Below, piece by piece: positions 26,120 through 35,394 of a stretch of 64,000 bases of DNA; position 1 is the stretch's first letter, and the number at the start of each line of letters is the position of its first letter. Under the pieces are notes generated by a model. It worked only from the letters and a program-made list of their open reading frames with translations, did not search any database and was not told the DNA's origin. A program made the position numbers and the translations under genes. Location of the stretch: contig CANLRI010000001.1 of assembly GCA_947493585.1 (NCBI GenBank), positions 248,001-312,000 on the forward strand, in the 5' to 3' direction. Origin of the DNA: an uncultured Planococcus sp. (lineage in GTDB: Bacteria; Bacillota; Bacilli; Bacillales_A; Planococcaceae).

Positions 26120-27517
26120 TTAAGTCGAAATTCCTTTGCGTTTCATATCGCCCCAATGCGCTTTCTTTTGGAAAGTGGCAATGATTCCTCTGACTCGCCA
26201 AAGGACCATGAGCGGGCGGTACCAAAAGGCCTCAGTCAACGCCCAGAAATACAAGCGCATCAAATGAGAAACTTTCGGGTATTTGTGGAGCGTCAATTCT
26301 TCCAATAATACGGCGAGTGCCGAAATGAGCGATCCGTAGAACACCGTTACTAAGAACATGACGCCAGCGACTTGTGGATCGACCAATGAGAAGAAAAAGC
26401 CGCCGAAAATGATGAAATAGCCGATAAACTCGAATACGGCGCCGAGCAGTTCAATGAACAGGAAATAAGGCATGGAAAACAAACCGATCGAGCCGTATTT
26501 TGGGTTGAGCATCATTTTTCTGTGATTCCACAAAGTTTCCAGCAACCCGCGCTGCCAGCGGATCCGCTGAGACCTGAGCACTTCCAGTGATTCGGGAGCT
26601 TCCGTCCAGCAGACAGGATCTGGAATGTATTCAATGCGCTGCTTGGATTTTTCTTCCCGCAGCAAACGGTGCAGCCGGACGACCAATTCCATATCCTCGC
26701 CGACTGTGTTCTTGTTGTAGCCACCTGCTTGAATGACGCGTTCTTTATTGAAGACGCCGAATGCCCCGGAGACGATGAGCAAAATATTCAAATGGCTTAA
26801 TGCCAGGCGCCCGATCAAAAAGGCGCGGAAATACTCGACGATCTGCATGATGACGATCGGGCTTTTCGGCAGGCCAACCAACTCCACTTTGCTCCGTGAA
26901 ATGGTCGATCCATTGGCGATTCGCACAGATCCGCCGGTAACGATGATTTGCCCGTCTGATTCGATAATAGGTTTCATGCATTTTAATAGTCCATCATTTT
27001 CCAAGATGGAATCTCCGTCAATCGCACAGAAGTATGGGAAAGAAGAGAGATTGACTCCGGCGTTCAAGGCATCCGCTTTGCCCCCGTTCGCTTTTTTGAT
27101 GAGGCGGATATAAGGAAAGATCGAGGATTGATAAATGGCCTCGATTTCCGCAGTCTCGATGTGCGTGCGGACGGCGAACGGGATTTTCTTCATTTTGAAT
27201 TCTTCGATCATGCGCAGCGAGGTACTGTCTTTCGATCCGTCGTCGATGACGATGATTTCTTTTTCAGGATATTCCAGTGCCAATAGCGAACGCACCGTGC
27301 TGACAACTCCAACTTCTTCATTGTAGGCAGGCACGAGAATCGACACCGGGTAGGTCGATTGGTTTCTTAAAAAATCCTCTGTGGACTCACGCTTGTCGAG
27401 CTTATTCTCTTTTTTGACTTTCCCGTAGGCAAGCGCAAAGAGCCCGAGATAGCTCAGGCTTGAAAAAAGCATATAGGCGATGACGATATAGGATAAAATC
27501 AGCGCTATTTCCTGCAT
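26120..27517 (-). CDS. Processive family 2 glycosyltransferase (membrane polysaccharide synthase)
   Basis: The 465-aa protein has an N-terminal membrane segment (about 5-30), a GT2 catalytic domain (about 55-325) and three or four C-terminal membrane segments (about 345-440). All catalytic motifs of cellulose/PNAG/hyaluronan-type synthases are present: D92-D93 (IDDGS), D167-G-D169, E274-D275 (VGED) and Q317-R-x-R-W321. It should polymerise a beta-linked sugar on the cytoplasmic face and extrude it. No PilZ domain follows, unlike BcsA, so any c-di-GMP control must come through a partner. Its ATG overlaps the stop of the HEAT gene (TAATG). The sugar is unknown. Confidence 0.93.
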   Translation of the reverse strand: MQEIALILSYIVIAYMLFSSLSYLGLFALAYGKVKKENKLDKRESTEDFLRNQSTYPVSILVPAYNEEVGVVSTVRSLLALEYPEKEIIVIDDGSKDSTSLRMIEEFKMKKIPFAVRTHIETAEIEAIYQSSIFPYIRLIKKANGGKADALNAGVNLSSFPYFCAIDGDSILENDGLLKCMKPIIESDGQIIVTGGSVRIANGSTISRSKVELVGLPKSPIVIMQIVEYFRAFLIGRLALSHLNILLIVSGAFGVFNKERVIQAGGYNKNTVGEDMELVVRLHRLLREEKSKQRIEYIPDPVCWTEAPESLEVLRSQRIRWQRGLLETLWNHRKMMLNPKYGSIGLFSMPYFLFIELLGAVFEFIGYFIIFGGFFFSLVDPQVAGVMFLVTVFYGSLISALAVLLEELTLHKYPKVSHLMRLYFWALTEAFWYRPLMVLWRVRGIIATFQKKAHWGDMKRKGIST

Positions 27518-28569
27518 TATTGTTCACTTCCTAAAAGGGAGGTTTTCCATTGATTCGCCATGTCGCGCGCATAGCGGTCGGGATGGCTTTCTGCAAGGTG
27601 GGTCAATACGATATCCCCTTCAGAGAACTGCGTCAAGGCTTCGGCGGATGAGTAGCGGACCCACCAAACCGGGTCCCCGAGCAGTTCGCCAAGTGTTTCC
27701 TTATAGCGCGATAGTTGCAATTTCCCGGCAATCTGAGCGGCAAACATGCGCTCCGGCCAAGCGGTCGATTGGAAAAACGGCGCAAGGGCGCTTGGAGAAT
27801 TCATGTATTGCAGATGGAGAATCGCTTTTAATGCTTGGATGCGCGTTTCCATCTCTGGGTGCTGTAATTCTTCTTCGATACGCGGAAGAAACAGCGTTAT
27901 GCCGGCCATACCGATATAGGAAATGGCAGAATGCTTTAAGGTTTGGTTTGTATTTTCGTCTTTTAAAGCAATATCCAGTTCGTCCAGTTTCGTCAATTCA
28001 TCCAGCCGCTTGAGAACATCGATATACAGACGGGCCGAGGCATCAGGGTATTTTGCAAGCGCCCCTATGGCCATCGTCTCGTTTAAAGAAGCGAGCGTGC
28101 GGATCAATTGCTGCGTTTCTTGGTCAAGTCTTGAACTTTTCGCTAATTTCTCCTTTAACTGCGGCACGAGCGATTCCATCCGGAAATCTTCGATGAAATA
28201 CAAGGTATTCATTCGCATCGCCCAGTTTCCGCGCTTAAGCAGCTTCATATAGCGCTCGGAAAGGAATTCTTCCGACAGTCGCGAAACAGCGGGCGAATCG
28301 GCTCCCGCTTTAGTGACGGATACGTAATGATTCAATAAGCGTTCAAGCACGACCAATCGATAAGGAGAAGCGTTCAGTTCTGTGATGAAGCGTTCATCCG
28401 AAGGGTCCATCATATGAGAGCTGAACGAATCAGTTAAGAGTTTGTATTGGCGGTCGATTATGGATTCCCGTTTATTTGATTGCTGCTTGCGCCAAGCTAA
28501 AATCAATAAGAGAAGCAATTGGCCGAGGAATAGGGAGGCGATGAGTATCCAAAAATGTGTCAAATTCAC
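27517..28569 (-). CDS. Membrane-anchored HEAT-repeat protein
   Basis: The 350-aa protein has one N-terminal membrane segment (FWILIASLFLGQLLLLLILAW, about 6-26) and a cytoplasmic all-helical part. HEAT-type helix pairs are visible at about 115-145, 215-245 (ISYIGMAGITLFLPRIEEELQHPEMETRIQAL) and 290-345 (LGDPVWWVRYSSAEALTQF). HEAT scaffolds bind other proteins. Coupled on both sides (4-base overlap with the cyclase gene, 1-base with the glycosyltransferase), it is a good candidate for a subunit linking the synthase to its regulator. No enzymatic motif is visible. Confidence 0.85.
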   Translation of the reverse strand: MNLTHFWILIASLFLGQLLLLLILAWRKQQSNKRESIIDRQYKLLTDSFSSHMMDPSDERFITELNASPYRLVVLERLLNHYVSVTKAGADSPAVSRLSEEFLSERYMKLLKRGNWAMRMNTLYFIEDFRMESLVPQLKEKLAKSSRLDQETQQLIRTLASLNETMAIGALAKYPDASARLYIDVLKRLDELTKLDELDIALKDENTNQTLKHSAISYIGMAGITLFLPRIEEELQHPEMETRIQALKAILHLQYMNSPSALAPFFQSTAWPERMFAAQIAGKLQLSRYKETLGELLGDPVWWVRYSSAEALTQFSEGDIVLTHLAESHPDRYARDMANQWKTSLLGSEQ

Positions 28570-30178
28570 TGGAACATCCTCTGCGTAAGCCGCTGGACGC
28601 GTGCTACGACTTCCTGTGCATAAAATGGTTTGACGATATAATCATCGGCCCCACTCTTTAAGGCCAAGACGATATCGGATTCATTGGTTCGGGATGTGAG
28701 CATGGAAATCACAATATTATCGTGCGGGTATTGCGAGCGCACATGGCTCAATACTTCCAGTCCGTCCATCTTGGGCATGACACCGTCGAGCAAGATCATG
28801 TAATTCTCTTCCGGACGATACCAATCGGAATCAACGAGCGCAAGACCGTCTGGGTATTCTTTAATTTGGATATCGAACTCTTCCGCTTTCCAATTGGAAA
28901 ATTGCTTGGCGACTAATTTGCGCACGAGTGAGTCGTCGTCAACAATGACGATATTCAGTTTACGCTTCAATTCTTGTTCTTCGGATTGATACACCATCGT
29001 CTGGTTGCGCCCGTTTCGCTTGGCTTGGTACAAGGCTTGATCGGCTTTGTTGACGATTGTTTCCTGCTTGAGCCGGTATTCGCTGACACCTGCAGAGAAG
29101 GTCAAGCGAATGGGCGCAGCAGCGCTGACGGCGAATTCCGTTTCAGAAAGTTCCTTATGCAAGCGATCGATAAATGCGGCAGCTTCCTGGGGTTTGGTCT
29201 CAGGAAGAATCAAGGCAAACTCTTCTCCACTGTAGCGGAAGAAAGAGTCTGAATCACGCTTCAAGTTCAGCACGAATTGGCTGAAGGAATGCAAAATCTC
29301 GTCTCCTTGTGAATGTCCGTAGTCATCATTGATTTTCTTGAAATGGTCCAAATCGAGCAAGGCCAGGGTAAACGGCTTGCCGGTTCTTTCAGCGAGATTG
29401 GTCATTTGCAGCAAGACCTCATCAAAGGCTTGGCGGTTCCCGGCTCCAGTCAATTCATCAATCCGCGTCCCTTTCAAAACGATTTCTTGGCTCCGCAAGC
29501 GATTGGCTAAATACGGGAGGAAATACGCCATATTCAAAGGCTTGGCCAAAAAGTCAGTAGCGCCGGCTTGCATTGCCCGGATTTGGTTATCGATCCGGTC
29601 GTCTTCACCCATGATGGCGAGGGGGAGATGGCGGCTTCTGCCGGCTTCAGCAAGTCTTTCGGCCAGGCCAAACCCATCGGCATCCGGAAGATTCGCATCC
29701 AATAACACCATCTGCGGATGTAATGTGTAAAATAACTCGGTGCCTTTTTGGCCATCCAGCGCGATAACGACAGGAATGCCTTTAGGCTCCAATTCTCTTT
29801 GAGCTTCGCAGCGAATTCGGCATCGGAATCGATGACCAATACAAGGGATTCTGCACTTGAAGCTTTATTTTGGGGGTCTTCAAACCCTGTAGCTTCCTCG
29901 GTTGCAAGCTCTTCAGCTGCAAAATAATTTCGGAACGAAGACATGAATCCATCCAGCGAATCGACAGCAAGCAACTCACTGCTCTGTTCAGAGAACGCAT
30001 CCAGCTTGTTTGCGCAAAACTCGGATAGCTCCATCATGCCGATCGTTCCAGCGGTCCCTTTCATCGTGTGCAAAAACCGATAGACTTCACGCTCTTGGAT
30101 CTTACCTTGAGCAGTCCATTTCGAGAAATCCCGTTCCATTCGATTGGCAAGTAAAGCTTTGTAATCTGTTTGGGCCAA
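28566..30178 (-). pseudogene. HPt-REC-GGDEF-REC diguanylate cyclase, one-base frameshift
   Basis: The first frame (TTG 30178) encodes an HPt domain with phospho-His37 (FLHTMKGTAG) and the start of a receiver (LVLVIDSDAEFAAKLKEN). Near 29797 the frame is lost. The second frame, from about 29790 to 28566, continues the receiver (VLLDANLPDADG, FLAKPLN), a GGDEF domain with the active variant SGEEF and an RxxD inhibitory site (RDSD) 5 residues before it, and a second receiver (ILLDGVMPKMDG, IVKPF). Restoring one T (AATTGG to AATTTGG) gives one 537-aa protein. It would make c-di-GMP under phosphorelay control. First gene of the operon with the HEAT protein, glycosyltransferase and CheY. Real mutation or sequencing error cannot be told apart. 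Confidence 0.88.
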
Positions 30179-30405
30179 TTTCTTTCACCGTCCTTAAAAG
30201 AATGTCCCGAACTTGATGTGGGACGATATGCGAAGTGTTGAACTCGCAAATGGTGTTCCGTAATATGTCATTTAAATAGTTAAATAGATAATATTTTCCA
30301 CTTATAGAATAACATCAATCAGCTTCTGCGTAAGCGATTTACCCTTTCAAACGTGACTTTCCAATGAAATTTTTCTCGTTCTCTACAAAAAAGAGTGCCA
30401 GAAAT

Positions 30406-30448
30406 GAAAAAAACAAAAAGACACTTCCAAAAATAATGAGAAGTGTCT
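30406..30448 (-). terminator. Terminator after the riboswitch-controlled glycosidase-like gene
   Basis: On the minus strand AGACACTTC pairs with GAAGTGTCT and is followed by TTTTTGTTTTTTT. It separates this gene from the cyclase operon. Confidence 0.9.
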
Positions 30449-30455
30449 GATCTTT

Positions 30456-31337
30456 TCATGGCTTGAGCGTCATCCAGCTGCCAACATGATGGATAGCAAT
30501 TCCTTCATAGGCAGGGTACGCCGAGTAATGAGCGGCAACTTCAGCCAACTGTAGATTCATGAACGCTTCGCCTTCTTCGGCAAAAGTGATGATGCTGCCT
30601 TCATCGGTGACGCCTGTTTCTACACCCACGACTACATGTTTGCCGTATTTTTCGGCCATAGCGATTTCGTTTTTAACGATTTCGATGATCATCGGCGCGG
30701 AATCCCGGTAAGCCATCAGTGTTACGCCGTCCGTATTGGCGATAACCCATTCGGCCAATAATCCGTTGCCGAACGTATTGTTATAAGGAATCTCGTCGAA
30801 CCAAAATGGCATATCGGCTTCAAGGGGCAAGTTCAACTGCGCAGAGCTCACAGCGGCTCTTTGCAGAAGCGATTGATAGGATTTCACGGTAGCAGCGCGG
30901 TTCGAATTCCATCCGCTGTATAAATAAGGCTCCACATCCAAATGGATTCCATCAAAATCTGCCTGTTCTGTCGATTCACTTTGGTAGTTGCCCAGCCAGT
31001 TCATCAACATGTTCTGGTTTGTATAGCCTTTTGGCGCAACCCAAGCCGGTGCTCCATCGAGCGCAAATACGGCTATGCCGCGTACATGCGCTTGCGTAAC
31101 AAAGCTGCGGTACGTATTTTTAGGAATGTCGCGGTCGATCTGGACATAGACTTTATTGACGTTTTTGTTTTCGAGAAAAGCCAGCACCGCTGCTTCATCT
31201 TCCACGAACATCCATGGGTTCCATAGCCAAGTAGCGCGGGTATCAGGCACATCTCCGCTTGCCTGCACGTTTTCTGCATGGCTGAACGCCAGCATAAGAG
31301 ACATCGCGAACATTAACATCGCCGCTTTCTTCAACAT
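30456..31337 (-). CDS. Secreted TIM-barrel glycosidase-like protein under c-di-GMP riboswitch control
   Basis: The 293-aa protein has a signal peptide (about 1-26, MLKKAAMLMFAMSLML...VQASG). The rest has features of a TIM-barrel glycoside hydrolase: TWLWNPW at the start, KVYVQID, GIAVFALDGAP, and FDGIHLDVEPY with an acidic pair that could be catalytic; later strands are GVTLMAYRD and HVVVGVETG. Family and substrate are not recognised. ATG 31337 is used because GGAGG lies 8 bases upstream; the ATG at 31352 contains that ribosome site. The gene is preceded by a cyclic-di-GMP-I riboswitch and lies directly upstream of the cyclase operon, separated by a terminator. It may trim or release the polysaccharide made by that operon (inference). 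Confidence 0.82.
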   Translation of the reverse strand: MLKKAAMLMFAMSLMLAFSHAENVQASGDVPDTRATWLWNPWMFVEDEAAVLAFLENKNVNKVYVQIDRDIPKNTYRSFVTQAHVRGIAVFALDGAPAWVAPKGYTNQNMLMNWLGNYQSESTEQADFDGIHLDVEPYLYSGWNSNRAATVKSYQSLLQRAAVSSAQLNLPLEADMPFWFDEIPYNNTFGNGLLAEWVIANTDGVTLMAYRDSAPMIIEIVKNEIAMAEKYGKHVVVGVETGVTDEGSIITFAEEGEAFMNLQLAEVAAHYSAYPAYEGIAIHHVGSWMTLKP

Positions 31338-31380
31338 ATTCTTTTCCTCCATTCTGTCAGCCGAGGCCCACAGAACGGGT

Positions 31381-31463
31381 GCCTGGCAACCTGACGACCG
31401 TGCACTGCTCGGGCAGTGGGTAGGCTCATGGCTTTGCGTCCTTCCTTTTCAGGTAAGTTTGCC
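31381..31463 (-). promoter_or_regulatory. Cyclic-di-GMP-I (GEMM-I) riboswitch
   Basis: Read on the minus strand the element has GGCAAAC at the 5' end, the highly conserved GGACGCAAAGCC, GAGCCTACC, a variable GC-rich hairpin (CACTGCCCGAGCAGTG), CGGTCGTC and the closing GGTTGCCAGGC. These are the P1/P2/P3 landmarks of the GEMM-I aptamer. Downstream, CCGTTCTGT can pair with ACAGAATGG just before the GGAGG ribosome site. No T-run follows, so control may be at translation. A TATAAT -10 box lies at 31482-31487. Confidence 0.92.
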
Positions 31464-31481
31464 TTTTTCAGTTTTTTTCTT

Positions 31482-31487
31482 ATTATA
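31482..31487 (-). promoter_or_regulatory. -10 box of the promoter for the riboswitch transcript
   Basis: TATAAT on the minus strand lies about 20 bases before the aptamer. The -35 region (TTTAAT-like) is weak. Confidence 0.5.
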
Positions 31488-31607
31488 ATTCCAGTATGTT
31501 GCATTAAAATAGTAACTATGTACCTATTAAAGCTTTTACATGACACTTATCGAGAAGTTTGAAATAAAAAGCTGTGTCCTATCATTCTTTTTCTTGATTT
31601 CACGATT

Positions 31608-31808
31608 TTAAAAAGAAGATTGTATGAGAAAGAAGGCGGTTAAACCGAACAATGCCGCAATGGACATAAAGAGGGTGCCCACAGCAAGCCGTCTTTTCCT
31701 AGCATCGCCGGCATATTTTTCTTGAATATAGGCGGCCCATTTCCAAGCCATAATATGGGTTATTACAATAAAAGCTAGTATGAGCAAGCTTATTAGAGAT
31801 TGTGTCAT
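31608..31808 (-). CDS. Small two-segment membrane protein
   Basis: The 66-aa protein has two hydrophobic segments (about 5-24 and 43-62) with a basic loop (QEKYAGDARKRRLAVG) between them. A ribosome site (AAAGGAA) precedes the ATG. No family is recognised. It is single, with 230 bases of riboswitch-containing sequence after it and a 296-base gap before fbp in which nothing clear was found. Confidence 0.6.
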   Translation of the reverse strand: MTQSLISLLILAFIVITHIMAWKWAAYIQEKYAGDARKRRLAVGTLFMSIAALFGLTAFFLIQSSF

Positions 31809-32104
31809 AACGATTCCTTTCTATATAAAAGTTATTTCGTGTTATTTCTCCTTACCCTTAAATGGGTGGATCACGCTGAATTTTTAGGAATGAATAGTTT
31901 ATGGTTCACAAGTTTGGCAATCAAGCATCAACAGCCTTCCAATTTACTGCCGCCCTTCAATTAATACTAGAGCCTTCGCGGAAACTCCTATAGACTGGGA
32001 ATATAGAGAAATTCCTTCCACATACCCGTTTGATCAACACGCTTTTCAGGAATTTGCTTTCAATTGAATTCGATTAAGACATATTACTTGAAGGAGGGTT
32101 CCGT

Positions 32105-34039
32105 ATGATCAGTTCAAAATACTTGGATCTACTGGCAGAAAAATACGACAGCGAAGAAAAAGTGGCGACGGAGATCATCAACTTGGAAGCCATTTTGAAT
32201 TTGCCGAAAGGGACGGAGCATTACGTCAGCGACCTCCACGGCGAATACCAGGCATTCCAGCACGTGCTGCGCAATGGCTCCGGCAACGTCAAAGTGAAAA
32301 TCAGGGATCTGTTTGAAGGTGAGATGGGGGAAGAGGAGCTCAATGAATTCGCGACGCTCGTCTATTACCCGGAAGAGAAATTGAGCCTGATCAAAAGCCA
32401 TTTCAGCAGCAAGAAAGAATTGAAGGACTGGTATATCGAAACGATCGAGCGGCTGCTCAAGCTGGTATCTTACGCTTCATCTAAATACACGCGCTCCAAA
32501 TTGCGTAAAGCCTTGCCGAAGCAGTTCGTCTATATTATTGAGGAACTCCTGTACAAAACGGATGAGTTCACCAACAAGAAAGATTATTACGCGAAAATGC
32601 TCGAACAAATCATTTCTTTGGGGCAAGTGGATAAGCTGATCATCGGACTCGCCTATACGATGCAGCGGCTCACTGTCGACCATCTGCACGTCGTCGGCGA
32701 TATTTACGACCGGGGGCCGGATCCGCATAAGATTATGGACACGCTCATCGACTATCATTCCGTCGACATTCAATGGGGCAACCACGATGTCCTGTGGATC
32801 GGCGCCTATTCCGGCTCCAAAGTCTGCCTCGCGAACATCATCCGCATTTGTGCACGCTATAACAACTTGGATATCATTGAGGATGTATACGGCATCAATT
32901 TGCGCCCGTTATTGAATTTGGCGGAGAAATATTATGAAGACAATCCGGCATTCCATCCAAAGCGGATTTCAGATGAACAATTGACTGAACAGGAGCAGCT
33001 GCAGATCACCAAAATCCACCAGGCGATTTCGATCATCCAGTTTAAGCTCGAAAGCCCGATCATCAAACGGCGCTCCTGTTTCGCCATGGAAGACCGCTTG
33101 CTATTGGAGAAAGTCGATTACGATAAAAACGAAGCGACGATCCACGGCAAAACCTATCCGCTTGAGAACACGTGCTTTGCCACGATCGATCCGGAACATC
33201 CCGACCGTTTGCTCGATGAAGAGCAGCAAGTAATCGATAAATTGCTGTTCTCAATCCAGCATTCCGAGAAACTGTCGCGGCATATGAACTTCCTCATGAA
33301 AAAGGGCAGGCTGTATCTCCAGTACAATGGCAATTTGCTGATCCATGGCTGCATACCGCTCGAAGAGAACGGCGATATGAAGCAAATGGAAATTGAAGGC
33401 GAAAGCTACGCCGGACGGGAATTACTCGATGTTTTCGAAGAATATACCCGCTATGCATTCGCGCATCCGGAAGAAAGCGATGATTTCGCGACCGATATGG
33501 TGTGGTACCAATGGACAGGCGAAAACTCCTCGCTGTTCGGCAAACGCGAAATGACGACTTTCGAACGCTATTTCATCAAAGACAAAGAAACGCATAAAGA
33601 ACGGAAAAACCCGTATTACCATTTGCGTGAAGACGAAGACATGTGCCGCAAAATGCTTGCGGAATTCGACTTGAACCCCGACTACGGCCGCATCATCAAC
33701 GGGCATACGCCGGTCAAAGAACGGGACGGCGAAGACCCGATCAAAGCGAACGGCAAAATGATCGTCATCGACGGCGGGTTTTCGAAAGCCTATCAGTCAA
33801 CGACGGGAATCGCCGGCTATACGCTGTTGTACAACTCTTACGGCATGCAGCTCGTCGCGCATCAGCGTTTTAATTCCAAGGAAGAAGTATTGCAAAATGG
33901 AACCGACGTCTTGTCGATTAAACGATTGGTCGACGAAGAACTTGAGCGCAAAAAGGTGCGGGAGACGAATATCGGGGAAGAGCTCCTGCAGGAAATCGCC
34001 AATTTGAACAGCTTAAGAAAGCATCGCTATATGAATTAA
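32105..34039 (+). CDS. fbp: Fructose-1,6-bisphosphatase, class III
   Basis: The 644-aa length, N-terminus ([20 protein letters not shown]) and metal-site motifs ([30 protein letters not shown]) mark the class III enzyme of Firmicutes. It hydrolyses fructose-1,6-bisphosphate in gluconeogenesis and needs Mn2+. The metallophosphatase fold is interrupted by a long helical region (about 285-480). A strong AAGGAGGG precedes ATG 32105. Single gene with terminator at 34044. Confidence 0.97.
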   Translation: MISSKYLDLLAEKYDSEEKVATEIINLEAILNLPKGTEHYVSDLHGEYQAFQHVLRNGSGNVKVKIRDLFEGEMGEEELNEFATLVYYPEEKLSLIKSHFSSKKELKDWYIETIERLLKLVSYASSKYTRSKLRKALPKQFVYIIEELLYKTDEFTNKKDYYAKMLEQIISLGQVDKLIIGLAYTMQRLTVDHLHVVGDIYDRGPDPHKIMDTLIDYHSVDIQWGNHDVLWIGAYSGSKVCLANIIRICARYNNLDIIEDVYGINLRPLLNLAEKYYEDNPAFHPKRISDEQLTEQEQLQITKIHQAISIIQFKLESPIIKRRSCFAMEDRLLLEKVDYDKNEATIHGKTYPLENTCFATIDPEHPDRLLDEEQQVIDKLLFSIQHSEKLSRHMNFLMKKGRLYLQYNGNLLIHGCIPLEENGDMKQMEIEGESYAGRELLDVFEEYTRYAFAHPEESDDFATDMVWYQWTGENSSLFGKREMTTFERYFIKDKETHKERKNPYYHLREDEDMCRKMLAEFDLNPDYGRIINGHTPVKERDGEDPIKANGKMIVIDGGFSKAYQSTTGIAGYTLLYNSYGMQLVAHQRFNSKEEVLQNGTDVLSIKRLVDEELERKKVRETNIGEELLQEIANLNSLRKHRYMN

Positions 34040-34043
34040 CAGC

Positions 34044-34084
34044 AAAAAGAGCAAGAACTGATAGTCAGTTCTTGCTCTTTTTTA
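34044..34084 (+). terminator. Terminator after fbp
   Basis: AAAAAGAGCAAGAACTGA pairs with TCAGTTCTTGCTCTTTTT. Confidence 0.9.
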
Positions 34085-34233
34085 TTGGGGATGAATTTGG
34101 AAGAGCACTTAACTGCATAAAACCCATTTAATTGGAATTTTTGTTGTGGGAATTTTTGGTTATCTCTGTTAGTCTAATAAGGACAAGGACTTAAAGAATC
34201 TAAATTTCACAAAAAGATGACTGGAGGGAGTCC

Positions 34234-34533
34234 ATGCCGACATGCCAAAAATGTAAGCAACAATGGAGATGGAAGCAAACAATCCGGAAGATGTTCACAT
34301 TGGATACGGGCATGATTTGCCCGCATTGCGGAAAAAAACAATTTTTGACAACCCGTTCGAAAAAGAAAAGCAATTTACTGGTATTTATTATTCCGTTGAT
34401 TATGTTGTTGGGCGTTTTGTTCAGTGTCCCGCCGCTCATCATTTTAATATGTATAGCGCTAAGTTCTTTTGCCGTAATTAGCGTCTATCCATTTTTCTTT
34501 GAATTAACAAATGAGGAAGAGGCCCTTTGGTGA
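34234..34533 (+). CDS. Zinc-ribbon membrane protein (CXXC-20-CXXC family)
   Basis: The 99-aa protein has an N-terminal zinc ribbon (C4-x2-C7 and C29-x2-C32) with the WRWKQT motif between, followed by two hydrophobic segments (about 47-64 and 67-88). This is the pattern of the small TIGR04104-type putative zinc-finger membrane proteins found across Bacillales, whose function is unknown. GGAGGGAG precedes the ATG. It may be co-transcribed with the two small membrane protein genes that follow. Confidence 0.8.
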   Translation: MPTCQKCKQQWRWKQTIRKMFTLDTGMICPHCGKKQFLTTRSKKKSNLLVFIIPLIMLLGVLFSVPPLIILICIALSSFAVISVYPFFFELTNEEEALW

Positions 34534-34669
34534 ATGAACAGCCAGTAGAGAACAGCTGTATTGTTCACACATTTTCCTTCAAAACGGACGAGGTAAAAGG
34601 GGTTTTCCTATTTTCTATCCATTCAGTTTTTACATAGCCATTCTAATAGCCATCCTGTACTGCCTTATC

Positions 34670-35026
34670 TTGTGGATGCTGCGAAACCTGGGGAAATTCA
34701 GGGTGCCTTTGTTTATCTACGGGCTTTTGGTGCAATTGTCGTTTCTCGCGTTCTTTTTTGGGATGAGCCGTTATTTCAGGGCCAGTGACAGTGTGAACCG
34801 GGATTATTTCGATATCTTTGGGAACGGCCTCGCCATTTTCTATCTATTGATGGTAGTTCCATTCGTCGTTGCGCTATGGGTGCAGGTCTATAAAGGCGTA
34901 TGGCGGCTAGATATCGGCAAAATTTCCAAAATCATCATGGTGGTGCTATTTGTCGTGATGACTTTTGTAGTCGGGTTCTTCGGTTTTTATGCACATATCC
35001 TGTTCTACTACGGTTTTGCGCCGTGA
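34670..35026 (+). CDS. Integral membrane protein of unknown function
   Basis: The 118 aa shown start at TTG 34670 and contain three membrane segments (about 12-32, 55-75, 88-108). The open frame continues upstream with another hydrophobic stretch (FYIAILIAILYCLILW) and no ATG, GTG or TTG. AAAAGGGG at 34595-34602 lies 7 bases before ATT 34610, so the real protein may start there and have four segments. No family is recognised. Lies between two other small membrane protein genes in the same direction. Confidence 0.65.
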   Translation: MWMLRNLGKFRVPLFIYGLLVQLSFLAFFFGMSRYFRASDSVNRDYFDIFGNGLAIFYLLMVVPFVVALWVQVYKGVWRLDIGKISKIIMVVLFVVMTFVVGFFGFYAHILFYYGFAP

Positions 35027-35065
35027 TGATTAACAGCGGGCTTTCTTGAAAAAGGGGGAGACGAG

Positions 35066-35338
35066 ATGTTCAGTAAATATTCAATTGGACTCATCATTTT
35101 GGGAAGTCTATTGCTCATGCTCAACCGTTTGATCTCTGGGTATTCCGAGCCGCTTGCACTTATCGGTTTCCTGCTGCTATTTGCAGCGGCGGGCACCGTT
35201 TTCATTGCTTTGTTAAAAAGAGAGCCGGGCCAATTGAAAGTTTGGTCGCTCTCGGTTTTCTTTGTCATCCTTTTTGTGATCACTTGGGCTGAGCCGTTCG
35301 AGATTTTGCGCATGATGACGTGGCTCAAAAATATTTAA
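35066..35338 (+). CDS. Small membrane protein
   Basis: The 90-aa protein has three hydrophobic segments (about 6-20, 29-49 and 59-76). AAAAAGGGGGAG precedes ATG 35066. It is 40 bases after the preceding membrane protein gene and ends at a strong terminator, so it is likely last in that small transcript. Function unknown. Confidence 0.7.
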   Translation: MFSKYSIGLIILGSLLLMLNRLISGYSEPLALIGFLLLFAAAGTVFIALLKREPGQLKVWSLSVFFVILFVITWAEPFEILRMMTWLKNI

Positions 35339-35339
35339 T

Positions 35340-35386
35340 AAAAAAAGCGCGGGGCACCGATTGATTCAGTGCCCCGCGCTTTTTAA
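35340..35386. terminator. Bidirectional terminator
   Basis: AAAAAGCGCGGGGCAC pairs with GTGCCCCGCGCTTTTT. It lies between converging genes. Confidence 0.92.
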
Positions 35387-35394
35387 ATATTAAC

